Below the pieces are notes generated by a model. It ran no database searches, was not told the DNA's origin, and was given only the letters and a program-made list of their open reading frames with translations. DNA of 64,000 bases. Origin: Dactylonectria macrodidyma. Its lineage: Eukaryota; Ascomycota; Sordariomycetes; Hypocreales; Nectriaceae. The position numbers were made by a program, and so were the translations under genes. Shown here in pieces: positions 1 to 11,792 of this stretch (positions are counted from its first letter, which is position 1; each line of letters starts with the position of its first letter). The stretch spans positions 2,356,001 through 2,420,000 of the forward strand of contig JAGMUV010000003.1 in the NCBI GenBank assembly GCA_020744425.1, written 5' to 3'.

Positions 1-1156
1 TTGGCAACATCTGCTATGGCTCTGGAGCGATGCTGGGTGGTGTCTTTGGCGGGCTTGTCAACGACCACACCAAATTGGGATGGAGGCTGGCTTTCCTTGT
101 CCAGGTTCCTCCGGTCCTCCTCTCTGCCGTCGCCGTCGCGTTCCTAGTCAAGGTGCCCCCGAAGCAGTCGGACAAGTCGTTCCTCTCCCGCATTGACTTC
201 CTCGGCGTCTTCTTGACTTCTTCTTTCCTCGTTTTGCTGCTACTGGGTCTGAACTCTGGTGGCAACCTGGTCCCTTGGACACATCCCCTCCCGCTCACGA
301 CGATTCCTCTATCCATCGTCACGTTCGTCGCCTTCTTCTTCTGGGAGAGCAGAGTCCGCCAACCTATCATCCCGGTTCGCCTGCTCCTTGACCACACAGT
401 CTTTGCCGCGTGTCTCTGCAACCTTCTCTGTAGCATGGTTGTCATGGCGGGTCTCTTCTACGTACCACTCTACCTCCAGGTCCTCGGTAGTAGCGCTACC
501 AAGGCAGGAGTGCAGCTTCTCCCGTCCCCAATCGGTGTCTCCGTCGGTTCCATGTCTGCGGGCTTCATCATGACCAAGACGGGAAGATACGTGAAACTGG
601 GCATCTCTAGTTTGTTGGTCATGGTGGCTGGTGTTACGCTGTTCACAGCTCAGAACGAGCACAGCCCAGCCTGGCTGCCCTCAACCGCCTTCTTTTTCGT
701 TGGAAGTGGTTATGGAGCGATGCTCACCACGACGCTGCTGGCTTGTATCGCCGCTGTTGACCACTCCCAGCAAGCTGTAATTACGTCTGCTACTTGTAAG
801 CTCTTATTACCCATCCTACCAGACCTTTATTCTAACCATTTACAGATCTTGCCCGAAGTCTCGGCGGTACCGTGGGCATAACCATTGGGTCTGCCGTGTA
901 CCAAAACATCCTCAAGGCGCAACTGTGGGAGAGGTTCGGCGACAGACCCAACGCTGCTGAAGTGATTCACCAAATCCGGGACGATCTTGCGACACTGAAG
1001 CATCTCCCCGAAGGCTGGTACGATGGTGTTATTGCATCGTTCATGGCGGCATTCCGAGGAGTTTGGGTAACTCTTCTGTGCCTTTCTGTCCTAGCCCTCA
1101 TCTCTGTGTCGTTCATGAGGCAGCACACTCTGCACTCGACACTCGAAAGACGCTGA
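1..1156 (+). CDS. DHA2-type MFS transporter, 5' end cut off by window edge
   Basis: This is the C-terminal part of a major facilitator superfamily transporter of the 14-TM drug/basic amino acid type (DHA2, Vba/Fnx1-like). The frame is open from base 3 (GNICYGSGAMLGGVFGG), so the real start lies outside the window. That segment resembles the glycine-rich antiporter motif of TM5 and is followed by WRLAFLVQVPP at TM6. About eight hydrophobic segments follow. I infer one 50-nt intron at 796-845 (gtaagc...tttacag); joining 3-795 to 846-1156 gives TSATYLARSLGGTVGITIG across the splice, which suits the family. The stop is TGA at 1154-1156. Substrate cannot be read from sequence: vacuolar basic amino acid uptake or drug efflux are both possible. 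Family call is firm, substrate unknown. Confidence 0.88.
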
Positions 1157-1640
1157 GACTTCTCTGCCAAATGACAAAATCTCACAAGGTATGAATGCAA
1201 TAGATGTCGTGGCGTAGGCGAAGTCTGTTATTAGTTAGAACAAACACTACTTGGAAAGGGGCAGGCAATTGGCCTTGGAACAATAGGGAATTTTGGATGG
1301 AAAACAGTGGAAATAGGTTCTCAAAATGAATAAAGCCAATACGTTATGGTCCGCCTAGTTCCTGCCTTGCCTATTATTTGTTGCTCTTAACAACCAACAT
1401 AGCATTTGGCCCACAAAACGCCCTTGGGCGTTTGTTTCCTTGAATCATTACTGCCTACTTTATTGTTCGTGCCGTGTTTTGATCCGGCCAGTGATTCGCA
1501 CCTGGCGTTTCCCTCTTAGCCCCTGAGGAGCCAACGTGAACTCGATTTACCAACTGTTTTGCGTCCGCACTGCAAAGTCCAACACAACCTCTTCCCGACA
1601 TTGCTACACATTAACTCACAGAACAACACTGCTGATCACC
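1157..1640. other. Intergenic, MFS 3' flank and acyltransferase promoter
   Basis: This 484-base gap lies between two genes on the same strand. An AATAAA-like element occurs near 1328. I see no conserved reading frame or RNA gene. The frame of the next gene stays open upstream to about 1536, but without an ATG that looks better than the one at 1641. Confidence 0.6.
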
Positions 1641-3330
1641 ATGGATCCCTCCCCAGTTGGCCAGCCCGATGGCATGACTACCAGCGACGATTCTGATGAA
1701 GCCGAGGTCAATGAGGAGGAAGTGATTGAGTCCATCGAAGTTGATCAGCTCGAAAACCTGTCCCAGGTTGATCATCGCAATGGCAATGGCGTGGGCCCAG
1801 AGCCTGTACTCGCAAATGGCTACCATGAAGACCTCAACCTCAGCCTGGAACTCTCTCCGCTGGAACAGAGTGCACCTCGACGCTACATTCGCATTGCCAT
1901 GGCCATGAACTGGGATTATCACCCAGAAATCGAGTTACAACAGCAGGATGACGTGTACGGTTGCGTGTCGGACGCTTTCCTCGAAACGATAGAGCGATGG
2001 CCGTACCTTAGCGGAAGCTTTTTCCTATCAGACATCGACGCTGGAATGTTGCAGCTCAGGTACCCAGAGAGAGTGGATAAGAGAAATCTCGGTCAGCGAG
2101 TTCACGTTCGGTGTATCGCGATATGGGACCCTGCCCAAGTTGCAAATCTCTATCACTTGGAGATGAGCTCCTTTGGAAGAAACCGCTTTCGCTGGGGAGG
2201 TGCCCCTATTCTAGACGGGTTCCCGCCTGTTACGGCCAATATCACGTTCGACCGCGGCGCCGTCATCATTGGGTGGTCTTTCAGCGAGGCCATCTTCGAT
2301 GGGGAGGCGATCCGAAACTTCTTCGACGCCTTCATTCTAAGCACACATGGTGCCGACGACAATAGGTACATTGGTAGGCTCATGCCAGCCTATTCAGGAA
2401 GACACCATCGCTAATCCTTGAGAAGATCAAGATCGTACTCTTCCGACCAGTGAGACCGACGAAGTAAACCTAAACTTGTTTCCTTGCTTCGACTGGAGCG
2501 GTTGCGCCATTGAACGCAGAACCCCCCAAAGGCGCTTGAGAAGCAAGGTGTTCATAATCAGTGCCGAAACCGTCGCGCAACTGTATTGCGATATACGCCG
2601 GACCATCTACGATAGCGGGACTAGAGGCTTTGCCCTATTCGAAGACTGTGTTTTCGCCCTCTTTTGGGTTGCCATCATGCGTGCTCGCTTCCAAAATGGG
2701 AGAATTCACCATGAAGACAAGGTTCATGTGTTTTACTCTGTCCCAGGTGCCCAGCACACCCGCATGCCTCCAGGATTCAATTATGACTACTGCGGCAACA
2801 CAACAGTCACACCCGTTGCTACTCTCTCCGCTGAGGACCTAATCAGACCCCCCAACACTCACATGGAAGAACTCCGTCGGCGAATGAACTTGCACGACCT
2901 CGCTCTGGCGGGACAGGAGCTGCGGGACGCACTACAAAGCTTCAGGGCGAGTGATCTTAGTCAACTCGTAGCCCTCAAGCGTACGACGGATCCTGTCCTT
3001 ACACTTGCTGCACACGAACGAGCGCTCAGACGGCACACTGACTGCCTTGCCTTTGAGGATTGGACCACCTACAGTGGGAACCTGGCCCCCAGAATCCCAT
3101 GGACTCGAGATCGCAAGGCTTGCTACTTCCCATGCTTCGATGACCTGCAAGAAGGAACCGTCATAATATTGCCGCGGAAGTACCAGTATTATGGCCACGA
3201 TGACTGGAATATATGCGTGTGCCTGGCCGAGGATGACATGAACTATGTGACGGAGCTCCTAGAACGAGATGTGTGGTGGAGCCCACCCCGGCCACCTCCC
3301 CCCGTGATGCGTCGAGAGACTGTTTGGTAG
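1641..3330 (+). CDS. BAHD/Tri101-like acyltransferase family protein, likely lacking the catalytic His
   Basis: Joining 1641-2365 to 2451-3330 across an 85-nt intron (gtacat...gaccag, branch CTAATCC near 2411) gives a 534-residue protein; without the splice both halves are broken. The fold signature is that of the fungal transferase family (PF02458, which includes trichothecene 3-O-acetyltransferase): an N-terminal DAFLETIERWPYLSGSFF segment, a central FSEAIFDGEAI segment, and a C-terminal NICVCLAEDDMNYV segment. Family members carry HxxxDG at the centre and transfer acyl groups from CoA. Here the matching residues are E216 and D220, so the general-base His is replaced by Glu. No clear DFGWG motif is visible. 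An acidic, probably disordered N-terminus of about 80 residues precedes the domain. It may be inactive, or use another chemistry. The ATG at 1641 is the first in frame. Confidence 0.8.
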
Positions 3331-5818
3331 GAGATGAAACTTTGACCTTGCTTGATGGGCGGGCTGGGTTGCATAGTTCGTGGTTGATGGGTTGTCTTGA
3401 AAGAACGCCTGTATGATTGGGATATCTTGATGGACGCTTGCTCGCGATGCCAGGTTCGGCATCGCTAGACACTACGATTCGAGTTTTATTCTTAATATTG
3501 AATAGACTCACATGGACGAATTTTATTGTATCTGAAGGAGAGGGTTGTCAATATCCCAAGAGCAGAGGCTATCACAATTCGATTGAGGCCTGTGCTCCCC
3601 ATGAATCTCACATGTTGGCCTTGTGGAATCCTGTGGCCTTGATCGATGAGGGCAGCTAGACGGTGGCAAGGGTCCAAGAACACGCTTTGAGAAAAAAAAT
3701 TGGCCCATGTTTGCATTCAACCGGTTTTATTACAACGATGTCTGTCCAGAGAAACAGGCTCGAAATATCTTTTACCGACTTGTACATAGACGACCCATCA
3801 GCAGATCGTGAGACATTGTTCCACGTCTGTGGCCAGCTCCGTCCAAGAACGGGAACATGATTAATTAGAGGTAGTTCTGCTGGAATTTTGCCGGTGCCAA
3901 AAGGCGGGAAGGGAGGCAAGGATTGGCATGTTTCAGTCCATCTTAGATCTAGATCGCGAGGGCTAGACCATTCCCAGCTGGCGGCGAAGCCCGCCACTTT
4001 TGGTGTTGAATGAAAAGATCCCGATCTGGCAATTCAAGAGTCCGCGGGCATGGCGTAGAGCGTTTTCGTCTTCCATGATGGCTTCAGCTTGTGCCTGAGC
4101 CTCTCAAATTGCAGCGTTTCCGGCTCTCACTTAGTCTCCCTCATTTTTAAAGGACTTTAATCTTCTGGGCAGATGTGAGTTGCGATGCCCCGTTACCTAC
4201 GTAGATAGATCACGAGGATGGGCACGTATCAGTCAACTGTGACACAAATGTTACCGTCGACCATTCAGCGCGATGAAGCTGCTCGTCATTCTTAACACCC
4301 CGTGAGTGACCGTCGTCGCTATACAGCGATACACTCATGCCACCAGTACTGTGCCAGAATGTTTCAGCACCAAGTCATGGCCTAGCAGCATCTACGCGGT
4401 ACGGGAGTGTCAAGATCGTCGTACGACGGATGAACATGTACCCAAGAACGCACCACAAAGTTTCGCCTCTACTACTCGAAGAACACAGTGTTGTTGTTTG
4501 AGCGTCTAGTGTTTGATTTGTTGATTTGGCACAGTGTCTGAATATTGGTGAAGAAATCGATGTGTCGTGATGAGGGATGAGAAGAAGCAGCTTCGGGCCG
4601 CTTGATTGTCAATGAAAATAAATTCTGTTTAAAACGGCAGTACCCCAGAGGACATGAACATTGCTCCTGTATCACATAAATGATCGTTCTGAAAATGCTT
4701 TCCGCTTTTATATGTGAGTTTGGCAGTGCTAAATTGAAGGCGGATTGGTGATTTCCCACTTCCCCAGGGTCAATCATGCATAAGGATTAAGCAACAGCAA
4801 AACACCAAGCCGGTGGAGTAGGCGACCGGGTTTGTCGGAGACACCGCTGACGGGACAGGGCCATAGTTTCAGAAGCCGCGCACGAGAGCCCCTTTTTTGA
4901 TGTCCTGACGGTGATGAAATATAGACCAAAAAACTGTGAAAACTGGAGTATGTACCCAAAGGTCTCAGCCTGGTCTCAGTACGCTTGGCGCACTGCAAAA
5001 TAAATACGAGGTCGAAGAGGCAAACTAAACGGAAGTTACGTAGGAGCGTGGCGGGCAACTGATCCATGACATGTCAAGATTACCGGGGAAACGGCAGTTG
5101 GGGCTGCAGGGTTGTGATGATGGGTTGATGGGGGACTGACGAACAGCGTCGTCATACCTGGACATGGGGGAGGTGTTTTTTAGTGTATCAACAAGCGTCA
5201 GATGAGAACTGTCAGATCAGAAATGGTGTTGAGGATGGGGGGGAAATCAAGAATCAGTCTCATCAGACGCCGATGCAATATAATGAGTAAGAAGAGGGGA
5301 ACCAGTCTCACTCATTGACCATTCTCATCCACTGATCATCTATCGGCGAGTTTCCACGTCAGCAGCAGCATCAGGCCAAGGCCGCGGCGTTGCCAGGCAT
5401 CCAGAAGCCGGCTGCAGCAGCCACGGCCACCAACAACAATAATAGTAACAAGCGTCAACATCAAAACGTCACAAAAGAGTGCGACCAACAAAAGAGGCCT
5501 TCATAGTACAACAATTGAAAATCCATCCATTTGACATCAGCCGCGCAGCTGACGACAAAGGACACGAGGGAAAGCAGCAAGACATAAAAAGACGCTGGAT
5601 TCTGGATTGGTGGGTTGTGTGTCGCTTTGATGCAAGCCAAGGCCCTCCTGTGCGTGGATCCGACGCTCAGCTGGAGCCTGTGGACGGCGTCTGACTGGTC
5701 CAAGCCGTTCCCATTCCGTGGCGCAGCAGCAAAAGTAACTCGTCCAAGCCGACATAACTACGTAGGTTGTCGTCGTCGTCTGTCGGCAGTAGCGGATGGA
5801 TGAGTTGACCTGTTTAGG

Positions 5819-5850
5819 AATGAATGGATGGATAAATGAATGAATGAATG
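5819..5850. repeat. AATG/GATG microsatellite
   Basis: Imperfect tetranucleotide tract made of AATG and GATG units, with one AAATG interruption. It lies upstream of the MARVEL-domain gene and outside any coding frame. Confidence 0.8.
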
Positions 5851-6622
5851 CCTGTTCTAGGAATCAGGATGCCTCGGAGTGGAGGTTCCAAGTGTGGCTC
5901 AGCAAGGCAATGCAGACGCCCCCTCCTCCAAGACTTGCTGCTCCAACACTGCTGTAGCGGCCGGGTAGCACCCTCGCCGAAGCCCAATCCCCCAGGTGGT
6001 CGCCGTTCCCGGGTGTTAGCCCCCCAAGCCTCCATCAAAGCTCGCTGAAAGCAGTGCCTTGTTGCGCTGTAGTGCCACTGCAGTGGGCATACTATCAGTG
6101 CTAGTGGGACGGAGGTGCTGGAAAAAGCCCAGCCTGTGGCAGCCCCCGGAACGAGGCTTTCCGTAGGGCGCCCAGTCACAGCTACGCGTGGCACCCGCTG
6201 CGGCGCTCACTAACTGTCCCCAGTGAGACTATCAAGTGCCTGTACCCAGTCAGGCTGCATCTTTAGGCTGTCGAGCCGCCCAGCTAAGCCCAAAGCTGTG
6301 CGCAGCAACAGCAACCTAAGCACCGAGCCGCCGGTACTTTGTGCCCCTTCCCGAGTCCCGTAGCTCCCCCAGTCCCATTCCCCCCCAAGTCCCAGTCCAT
6401 CCATCCATTTCATGACGACTCTCGCTGACCAGGGAACGTTTCGTTTTCGATTTGTTTCCAGGGCTCCCCCCCCAAAACCCTCGCAACTCGCAATCCGAAT
6501 CACCCAAGCCGCGCAAACAACAAACCTTTTTTTCCTTTTCCTCGCTCTTCTACCTCTCCTCCTCCTCCTAGCAGCAATCTTGAACATACCTTGACGACGA
6601 CAACGAACACAACGAATAGAAG

Positions 6623-6638
6623 ACACACACACACACAC
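6623..6638. repeat. (AC)8 dinucleotide repeat
   Basis: Sixteen bases of perfect AC repeat within the pyrimidine-rich leader about 230 bases upstream of the MARVEL gene ATG. Confidence 0.85.
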
Positions 6639-6867
6639 TCGCTTCCTCCCGCCCTCGTCCGCTTTCCCGCTTATTATTCCTCCCCCCGACGCTATCCCGA
6701 GGCTGAACGGAGCTGAACCAAGTCTGATTCCCACCCACGACACTCCTCGTTCCTAAGACCGACACCGAGACAGACGCAGACACAACAACCTTTCAATTCC
6801 CTCATCCCTTCTCCGACCGAAACCACATCAGCATCAGCATCACCTCCAGCGCAGCTCCATCATCACA

Positions 6868-7866
6868 ATGAAGAAGTTCGAGTTCGACCCCGATATCGTT
6901 CCCAACCTGAAGCTTGGCCTTCACTCCTTCCAGATCATCTTCTCCTTCGTCGCATGGTGCATGGAGATTGGCGTCTTCCGCGCCAAGGACTCAACCATCA
7001 ACGGCCTCAATGGCTGGACTTTTGGAGTGGTAAGATCGACCTGGGGCCGGTTTTAACCCCGTTGTCGTTGCTGATCAGCTCCCCCTACAGTGCTTCCTCT
7101 CCATCCCGGCATGGATCTACCTCATCATGACCCCCCGGTTTGACCGCACCCGCAAGTTTGCCCAGGTCCACGCCATGCTTGCCGTCGATGCTGTATTCAC
7201 CGTCCTCTGGCTCTCTGCCTTTGCTACCCAGGCCCATTTCAACTCTAAGGACCTCTGCGGTAAGGCCTGCGGCGTCAGCAAGGCCATTGTTGCGCTCGGT
7301 GTCTTCATCACGTATGTGTTTCATCTCCCAAGCCAACACAAGCCACAAGTGCTAACCTGTCCCTTTTTCACAGCCTGCTCTTCGCCGCCACCACATTCAT
7401 CAGCGCCTACACCATGACCTACTTCAACTTCCACGGCAACCTGCCCGGATACGACAACCGCAAGATCCGCGGCGGCGAGAACATCGACCCCGACAAGGCC
7501 GCCTTCTCCATGGCCCCCCACGACGACGAGGCTTACGAGCGCGTCCACGGGGAGGAGCACGAGCCTACGGGTAGCCAGTATAACAGCAACAGCTACAACA
7601 GCAACAACCGCTACAACGAAAGCAACCCTTACGGCGCCGATGATGACGACCCCAACAACTACGGTGCCCTTCCTCCCCGCACCAACACCCTCTTCGACAA
7701 CGACACTGAGTACAACTCTGGAGGTGCCTCGTACGCAAACCCTCCCGCTGGAAACGCATACGAGAGCAACTCGTACAACGACCGCCCTCACATCACCAAC
7801 ACATACGACGATCACCATGATTCACCTGCGCACTTCCCCGCTGGCAACTATGACCGGGGGCACTAA
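6868..7866 (+). CDS. MARVEL-domain four-TM membrane protein
   Basis: Three exons (6868-7029, 7091-7311, 7374-7866) give 291 residues; introns of 61 and 62 nt have gtaaga/gtatgt donors and ctacag/cacag acceptors. The first half is a four-helix membrane domain of the MARVEL type: TM1 about residues 16-37, TM2 about 48-68, TM3 about 81-102 and TM4 about 119-142, with short loops and a Cys pair (DLCGKACG) in the last extracytoplasmic loop. The second half is a hydrophilic tail rich in Asn, Tyr, Asp and Ser with repeated NSY/NNYN-like units, probably disordered and cytosolic. MARVEL proteins generally act at membrane apposition or in vesicle and plasma-membrane domains; the partner here is unknown. 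The ATG at 6868 follows a CACA context and a long CT-rich leader. Confidence 0.9.
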
Positions 7867-8351
7867 GGGCGTGGTGCTTAGATATGTAGCGGCGGCGACA
7901 AGATATAGAGTTCTCTTGGGTTGATCTTGTGTGTTTTGTTTGCGGGAAGGAATCCTGGGAAAGTCTGCGGCTGGAGCGAGGGTTCATGCTGTATTACGGT
8001 GGATTAACGTCTCTGGCTGAGAGGGGCGGTGTTATGGCGTCGTGTTTAACTGAGGGACTCGAGGAGAGATACCAAACCAGCCCCGGTGTGCATGAAAGAT
8101 AGATGTGCAAAGGTACCGGGGTTTTTTGTGCTCGAATTGATACATTGTTTTTTGGAAATGGAAATAAAAAAGGACGTATATATCTATGTATCAAATACAT
8201 ATTACTGTCTTGTTTGTCAATGCCCAACTCCCAACGCCGTGTCTTTGTCTGGCATCCGATGCTCCCAAATCTCATGACCAAGAGGAACCAAAATCCGCAC
8301 ATTCAGTCTTTTTACTCTGTCGTGTCCATAACACCCCGTGCCTGCTACTGC
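7867..8351. other. Convergent 3' flanks of MARVEL gene and NOP16
   Basis: This 485-base interval lies between converging genes and is expected to hold both 3' UTRs. An AATAAAAAA tract occurs near 8162. I see no additional gene. Confidence 0.6.
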
Positions 8352-9107
8352 TCAAGCCTTGGTCAGCTTACGGATGCGTTTCGCAATGTCGGCGGCCGTC
8401 TGTTGCATGGGATTCAGCTTGCGGTCCTTAGCCATGGCGACCGTGTCGTCGCCGTGCTTGGCGACCATGGCGTCGAGCCACTCCCTCTCGCGGGTGCTCT
8501 GGTGGCGCGGAGTCTTAACGACGGGGGCGCGGCTCTGTTCGAGGAGGGCCTTGATGACGTCGGTGTCCTCGGGGTCGTCCTGGATGCCCCCCCACTCTTC
8601 CGCCTTGCTGTCCTCCATGTCGCTGTCCTCGTCGAGGTCGTTGAGCGGGTCGTTGAGCGGGTTGGGCTTCGAGTGGCCGAGGATGCGGACGATCTTGCCG
8701 TCGGCGTCGCGCTCGACGCGGGCCTCGGACACGACGGCGTTCTCGACGCTGGTGATGGCGAAGGGGTCGTTGGCTGACGTCCGCATGGTTACGGCGCCGA
8801 GCTGCTTTTCAGTGCCGCCTGTCGGTGCCTTGAGGCGGGCGAGGAGACCCAGTCGGCGGTAGTTTTGCGAGAGCGTCTCATCCTTGTTCCTGTTTTCAAC
8901 TTCTTGTCAGCGAATTCCGTCCATTGTGCTGTGCGCTTCCCATCCAGAACCAATAACCGGTAGTGAGGATAGAGAGCTTGGGAAAAAGTACCAATTCTTC
9001 GCAATGGTCGAGTTGCCCCGCGGGTTGAGAATCTTCTTCGTCTTGTTGGATCCGCGAACCGGCTGGCGGCCGGAGCGGCGCTTCTTCTTCTGGAGTTCGC
9101 GGCCCAT
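8352..9107 (-). CDS. NOP16: Nucleolar ribosome-assembly protein Nop16
   Basis: Two exons on the minus strand (9107-8992 and 8889-8352) separated by a 102-nt intron (gtactt...aacag) encode 217 residues. The N-terminus MGRELQKKKRRSGRQPVRGS is strongly basic, and the splice restores AKNWNKDETLSQNYRRLGL, the hallmark W-x-x-x-x-T-x-x-x-N-Y-x-x-LGL segment of Nop16. The middle is acidic (EDSDMEDSKAEEWGG), and the end (NPMQQTAADIAKRIRKL) is the conserved C-terminal helix. Nop16 is a component of 66S pre-60S particles in the nucleolus and is needed for 25S rRNA maturation in yeast. Length matches fungal relatives. A 224-codon open frame on the opposite strand is a GC-bias shadow. Confidence 0.95.
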
Positions 9108-10378
9108 GATTTATGCGAGAAGACGGATCAAATTCGAGGAATCGAAACCAGGCGTGGGGACTTGAAGATGTAGGAGCGGTAAGAGAAATGAGAATGGGGG
9201 ATTTTGCGAATGGCTGGGTTGGATGGACGAGAAACGACGATGCCCGCCAAAATTTCTGATCGGAGATAGTTTATCGATAAGATATTTCGGTCTTGGCGCT
9301 AGGACAGATGAGGTTCCAGGGTTGGGGTTAGAGCAGTTGATGGAGAGTTGAGGCTCGAATACTTCACATCAAATAGTAATGAGTGGATTTCAGTCGAACC
9401 CCAGCTGATGAAATGAAATTAGATTCCTTCTCTCAAGTTATCGAAGGAGGGTTAATATTCTTTGCAGAATCCCAGCGCAAGTACGATCCCAGTCAACCGT
9501 GGGGACGCAACCAACTTTCTAGACCAAGATGCATCCGATTGCTTTCGCCACATCGAACTAATGCTGCAATGAAGAATTCTGTATTAATTTTCGAGCTCGG
9601 GCAATCAGTGTCGTCTAGCATTCAATTCCACTCCATAGCCGGTTTAACGGCAGAGATTTTCGGAGCGCGCTGGTTCACAAGCCAACATGAGTAGGAGGCA
9701 TTGTGTTGTGCAGACATATAACCTAGGAAATGCCAAACTCCCCTGTCCGAGAGACACTCGGCAAGGGAACACATGAGAAATGGCCTAACGGGAATTACTA
9801 CATCTAGGGGGCTTGTGAACTTTGTGCAGAAGTTAAACACGAGTCTGTAGTTCAATTCTAGCATTCGATTTCTTTTTGCAACATCGTCATTAGTGTTTAG
9901 TTTCAACCCGGATGGTGGACTATGTTACTTTTTGGACCTGACTCACAACTCGCAAGAGCCCGCGAAACCGACTACGGCTAGGTTGTCAAACATGTGAGAT
10001 GGATTCTTTCCAAGCCGAAGACGAAAGTACCACCTGGCGTGAGGAGGTTGGTACTTCTCTTGAGCGCCGGTCCTGCGGGCTCCTTTGTGCTGTTTTGTGT
10101 GTGATGCGCTCTAGCTGTGGACTTGTCTCCTATTGTATGTGCCCCTGTACTGTAAGGTTGTATAATTGGAGACCCCCAGCCGATACCACGTTCACCGAGT
10201 TCTCAGTGAGAGATGAGTTCATCAATCATGTTGAGATATAGATCTGCTCATACGCTCTTCCGTAAACACTCAAAATCAGATCCTCTTGTCTCTCAAATGG
10301 CCCAGTATACGATTCCCTTTCATCTTTTCAACACTCTTCTTGTCAAGAAAAACTCTCCTGTTGCTCGCAACTATAACT
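9108..10378. other. Intergenic between NOP16 promoter and TDA3 3' end
   Basis: About 1.27 kb, AT-richer than the flanking genes. It should contain the NOP16 promoter (a TTATCGATAAGATA element sits near 9271) and the TDA3 3' UTR. No conserved frame or RNA gene recognised. Confidence 0.55.
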
Positions 10379-11792
10379 TCAAACCTTGAACTTCCTGGGA
10401 TCCAGCTTATCCACGTCCGCGCTCTTGGCGGCCCCGTCAAAGATGAACTCGGACATCAGCTTGCCTGTCCCAGGCCCGTTCTGAATGCCCCAGCAGGTGT
10501 GGCCCGCGGCGACCCAGACGCCGGGGATGGTCGTCTTGCCCAGCAGGGGCGAGCTCTCCTGGCCGAAACGCATGTGGCGCGGGAGGTAGCAGGCTTGCTT
10601 CGCCTTCACAGGAGCAGTTCTGAGGACGGGGCTGAAGGTGCTGATGTAGGCTACGAGGTCGTCGCACTGGGCCTCGTCGTGCTGGACCTGGTCTGCTGTG
10701 TCGGGTAAGGGAATCAGAGTGTCGGGTTCTCCTACATGGAAATGTCAGTAATGGCTCATCGCCAGGCTGATATTGAGGGGTAACAAACCGCAGGCATAGA
10801 CCTCGCCAAAGGGCCTTGCGTAGATCTCAGGATCGACTCGCCCTTTGTGTCGCCTCTTCTGGCCCATGGCCGCTCGATGCTCCGGAACAAAGTCCGAAGG
10901 GAGCTCAATGTCTGTAAAAACGGCGTACGGGCTAACCTCAGCCTCATACACGACGCTGTGCGCTCTCAAACCCTCTATATTGGCCCGCGGCAGCAGGCGG
11001 CTCGTCCATGGACCTGCGGCCACTATCACATCCGTGACGGCCTCAATCGTCTTGGTCTCGTCGGTGTCTCGATCCAGATACTTGATGCCTTCAACGCCGG
11101 CTTTGGAAGACTGGATGCTAGTAACCTTGGCATTGGTGTGTATTTGGACGCCTCCCTCTTGGGCGAGCTTTGCGATGTTTGTGGTGAAATGGAAGGGATG
11201 CACTTGCGCCGTGTCGGTATAATCTGGAGCTCCCATCTCAGCCCAGCTGGTGATAATGTCACGATCTACCCAGTCGAGGTCCTGAGGCAAGTTGCTAGCT
11301 TTGAGCAAAGCCTTTGCAGAGCCATTCTGTTTGGGCAGTTTTTCCCAGACCTTGTCGCCATCCTCTCCAGGGTTCGCCTTCTGCTGCAAAGCTTGAATCT
11401 TCTGCCGGGAGAGCTTGGCCTCGAAGCTACCGCAGCCGAGCCTCCGATAGCCCCATTTCTCGGGGCCGTTGTGCTCGGCGGCGAGCTCGGCGTGGAGCCG
11501 GTACGAGAGCGGGACCAGACAGTCCGGGTAGGCCCAGAGGGCAAGCAGGCCGCCGGCCTTTCCGGAAGCTCCGGGGGCGATGGAGGGGGCGGCTTCTAGG
11601 AGCGTGATTGTGTGCAGGGCCGGGTTGAACTTGGGATGGCGCGTGAGATAGTAGGCAGTTGTGCAGCCAATGATGCCGCCGCCTGGAATGCCGAGTGTCA
11701 GCTGCCTAGACTCTACAGTACAATGCGATTCACATGAATGGAAAGGTGGATGAGGACGGACCGACAATGACAATGTTTCGCTTCTTATCCAT
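10379..11792 (-). CDS. TDA3: TDA3-like FAD-dependent oxidoreductase
   Basis: Three minus-strand exons (11792-11762, 11682-10789, 10731-10379) give 425 residues. The tiny first exon MDKKRNIVIVG joins to GGIIGCTTAYYL, recreating the GxGxxG dinucleotide-binding motif of the FAD/DAO fold; this is why I chose that start rather than the upstream in-frame Met at 11824, which would bypass the motif. Further hallmarks are the GASGKAGGLLA segment, VIVAAGPWTS in the middle and TCWGIQNGPGTGKLMSE at the C-terminus, the usual second FAD-contact region. Introns are 79 nt (gtccgt...ccag) and 57 nt (gtttgt...tag). Yeast Tda3/Btn3 is a putative oxidoreductase connected with late-endosome to Golgi transport; its substrate is unknown. 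The gene is divergent from the glutathione peroxidase gene. Confidence 0.92.

Larger units (their letters stand above)
3331..6867. other. Gene-free stretch, mostly promoter/leader of the MARVEL gene
   Basis: I find no credible coding sequence in these 3.5 kb; the longest open frames are under 180 codons and low in complexity. The left part (to about 5300) is of mixed composition. The right part becomes pyrimidine-rich toward 6867, as in the long leaders of many filamentous fungal genes. It contains an AATG-type microsatellite near 5819-5850 and an (AC)8 run at 6623-6638. Confidence 0.55.

Noticed and set aside
4273..4509. Possible small spliced gene starting MKLLVILNTP with a GTGAGT donor
   Set aside because: No acceptor gives a sensible in-frame continuation, the leader is not a good signal peptide, and no homology is seen.
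6210..6743. 177-codon minus-strand frame upstream of the MARVEL gene
   Set aside because: It is the complement of a pyrimidine-rich leader (Arg/Gly-rich text) and has no homology.
8103..8777. 224-codon plus-strand frame over NOP16
   Set aside because: Antisense shadow of a G/C-third-position gene; its text is Val/Leu/Asp repeats without a domain.
10847..11599. 250-codon plus-strand frame over TDA3
   Set aside because: Antisense shadow of the conserved oxidoreductase exon.
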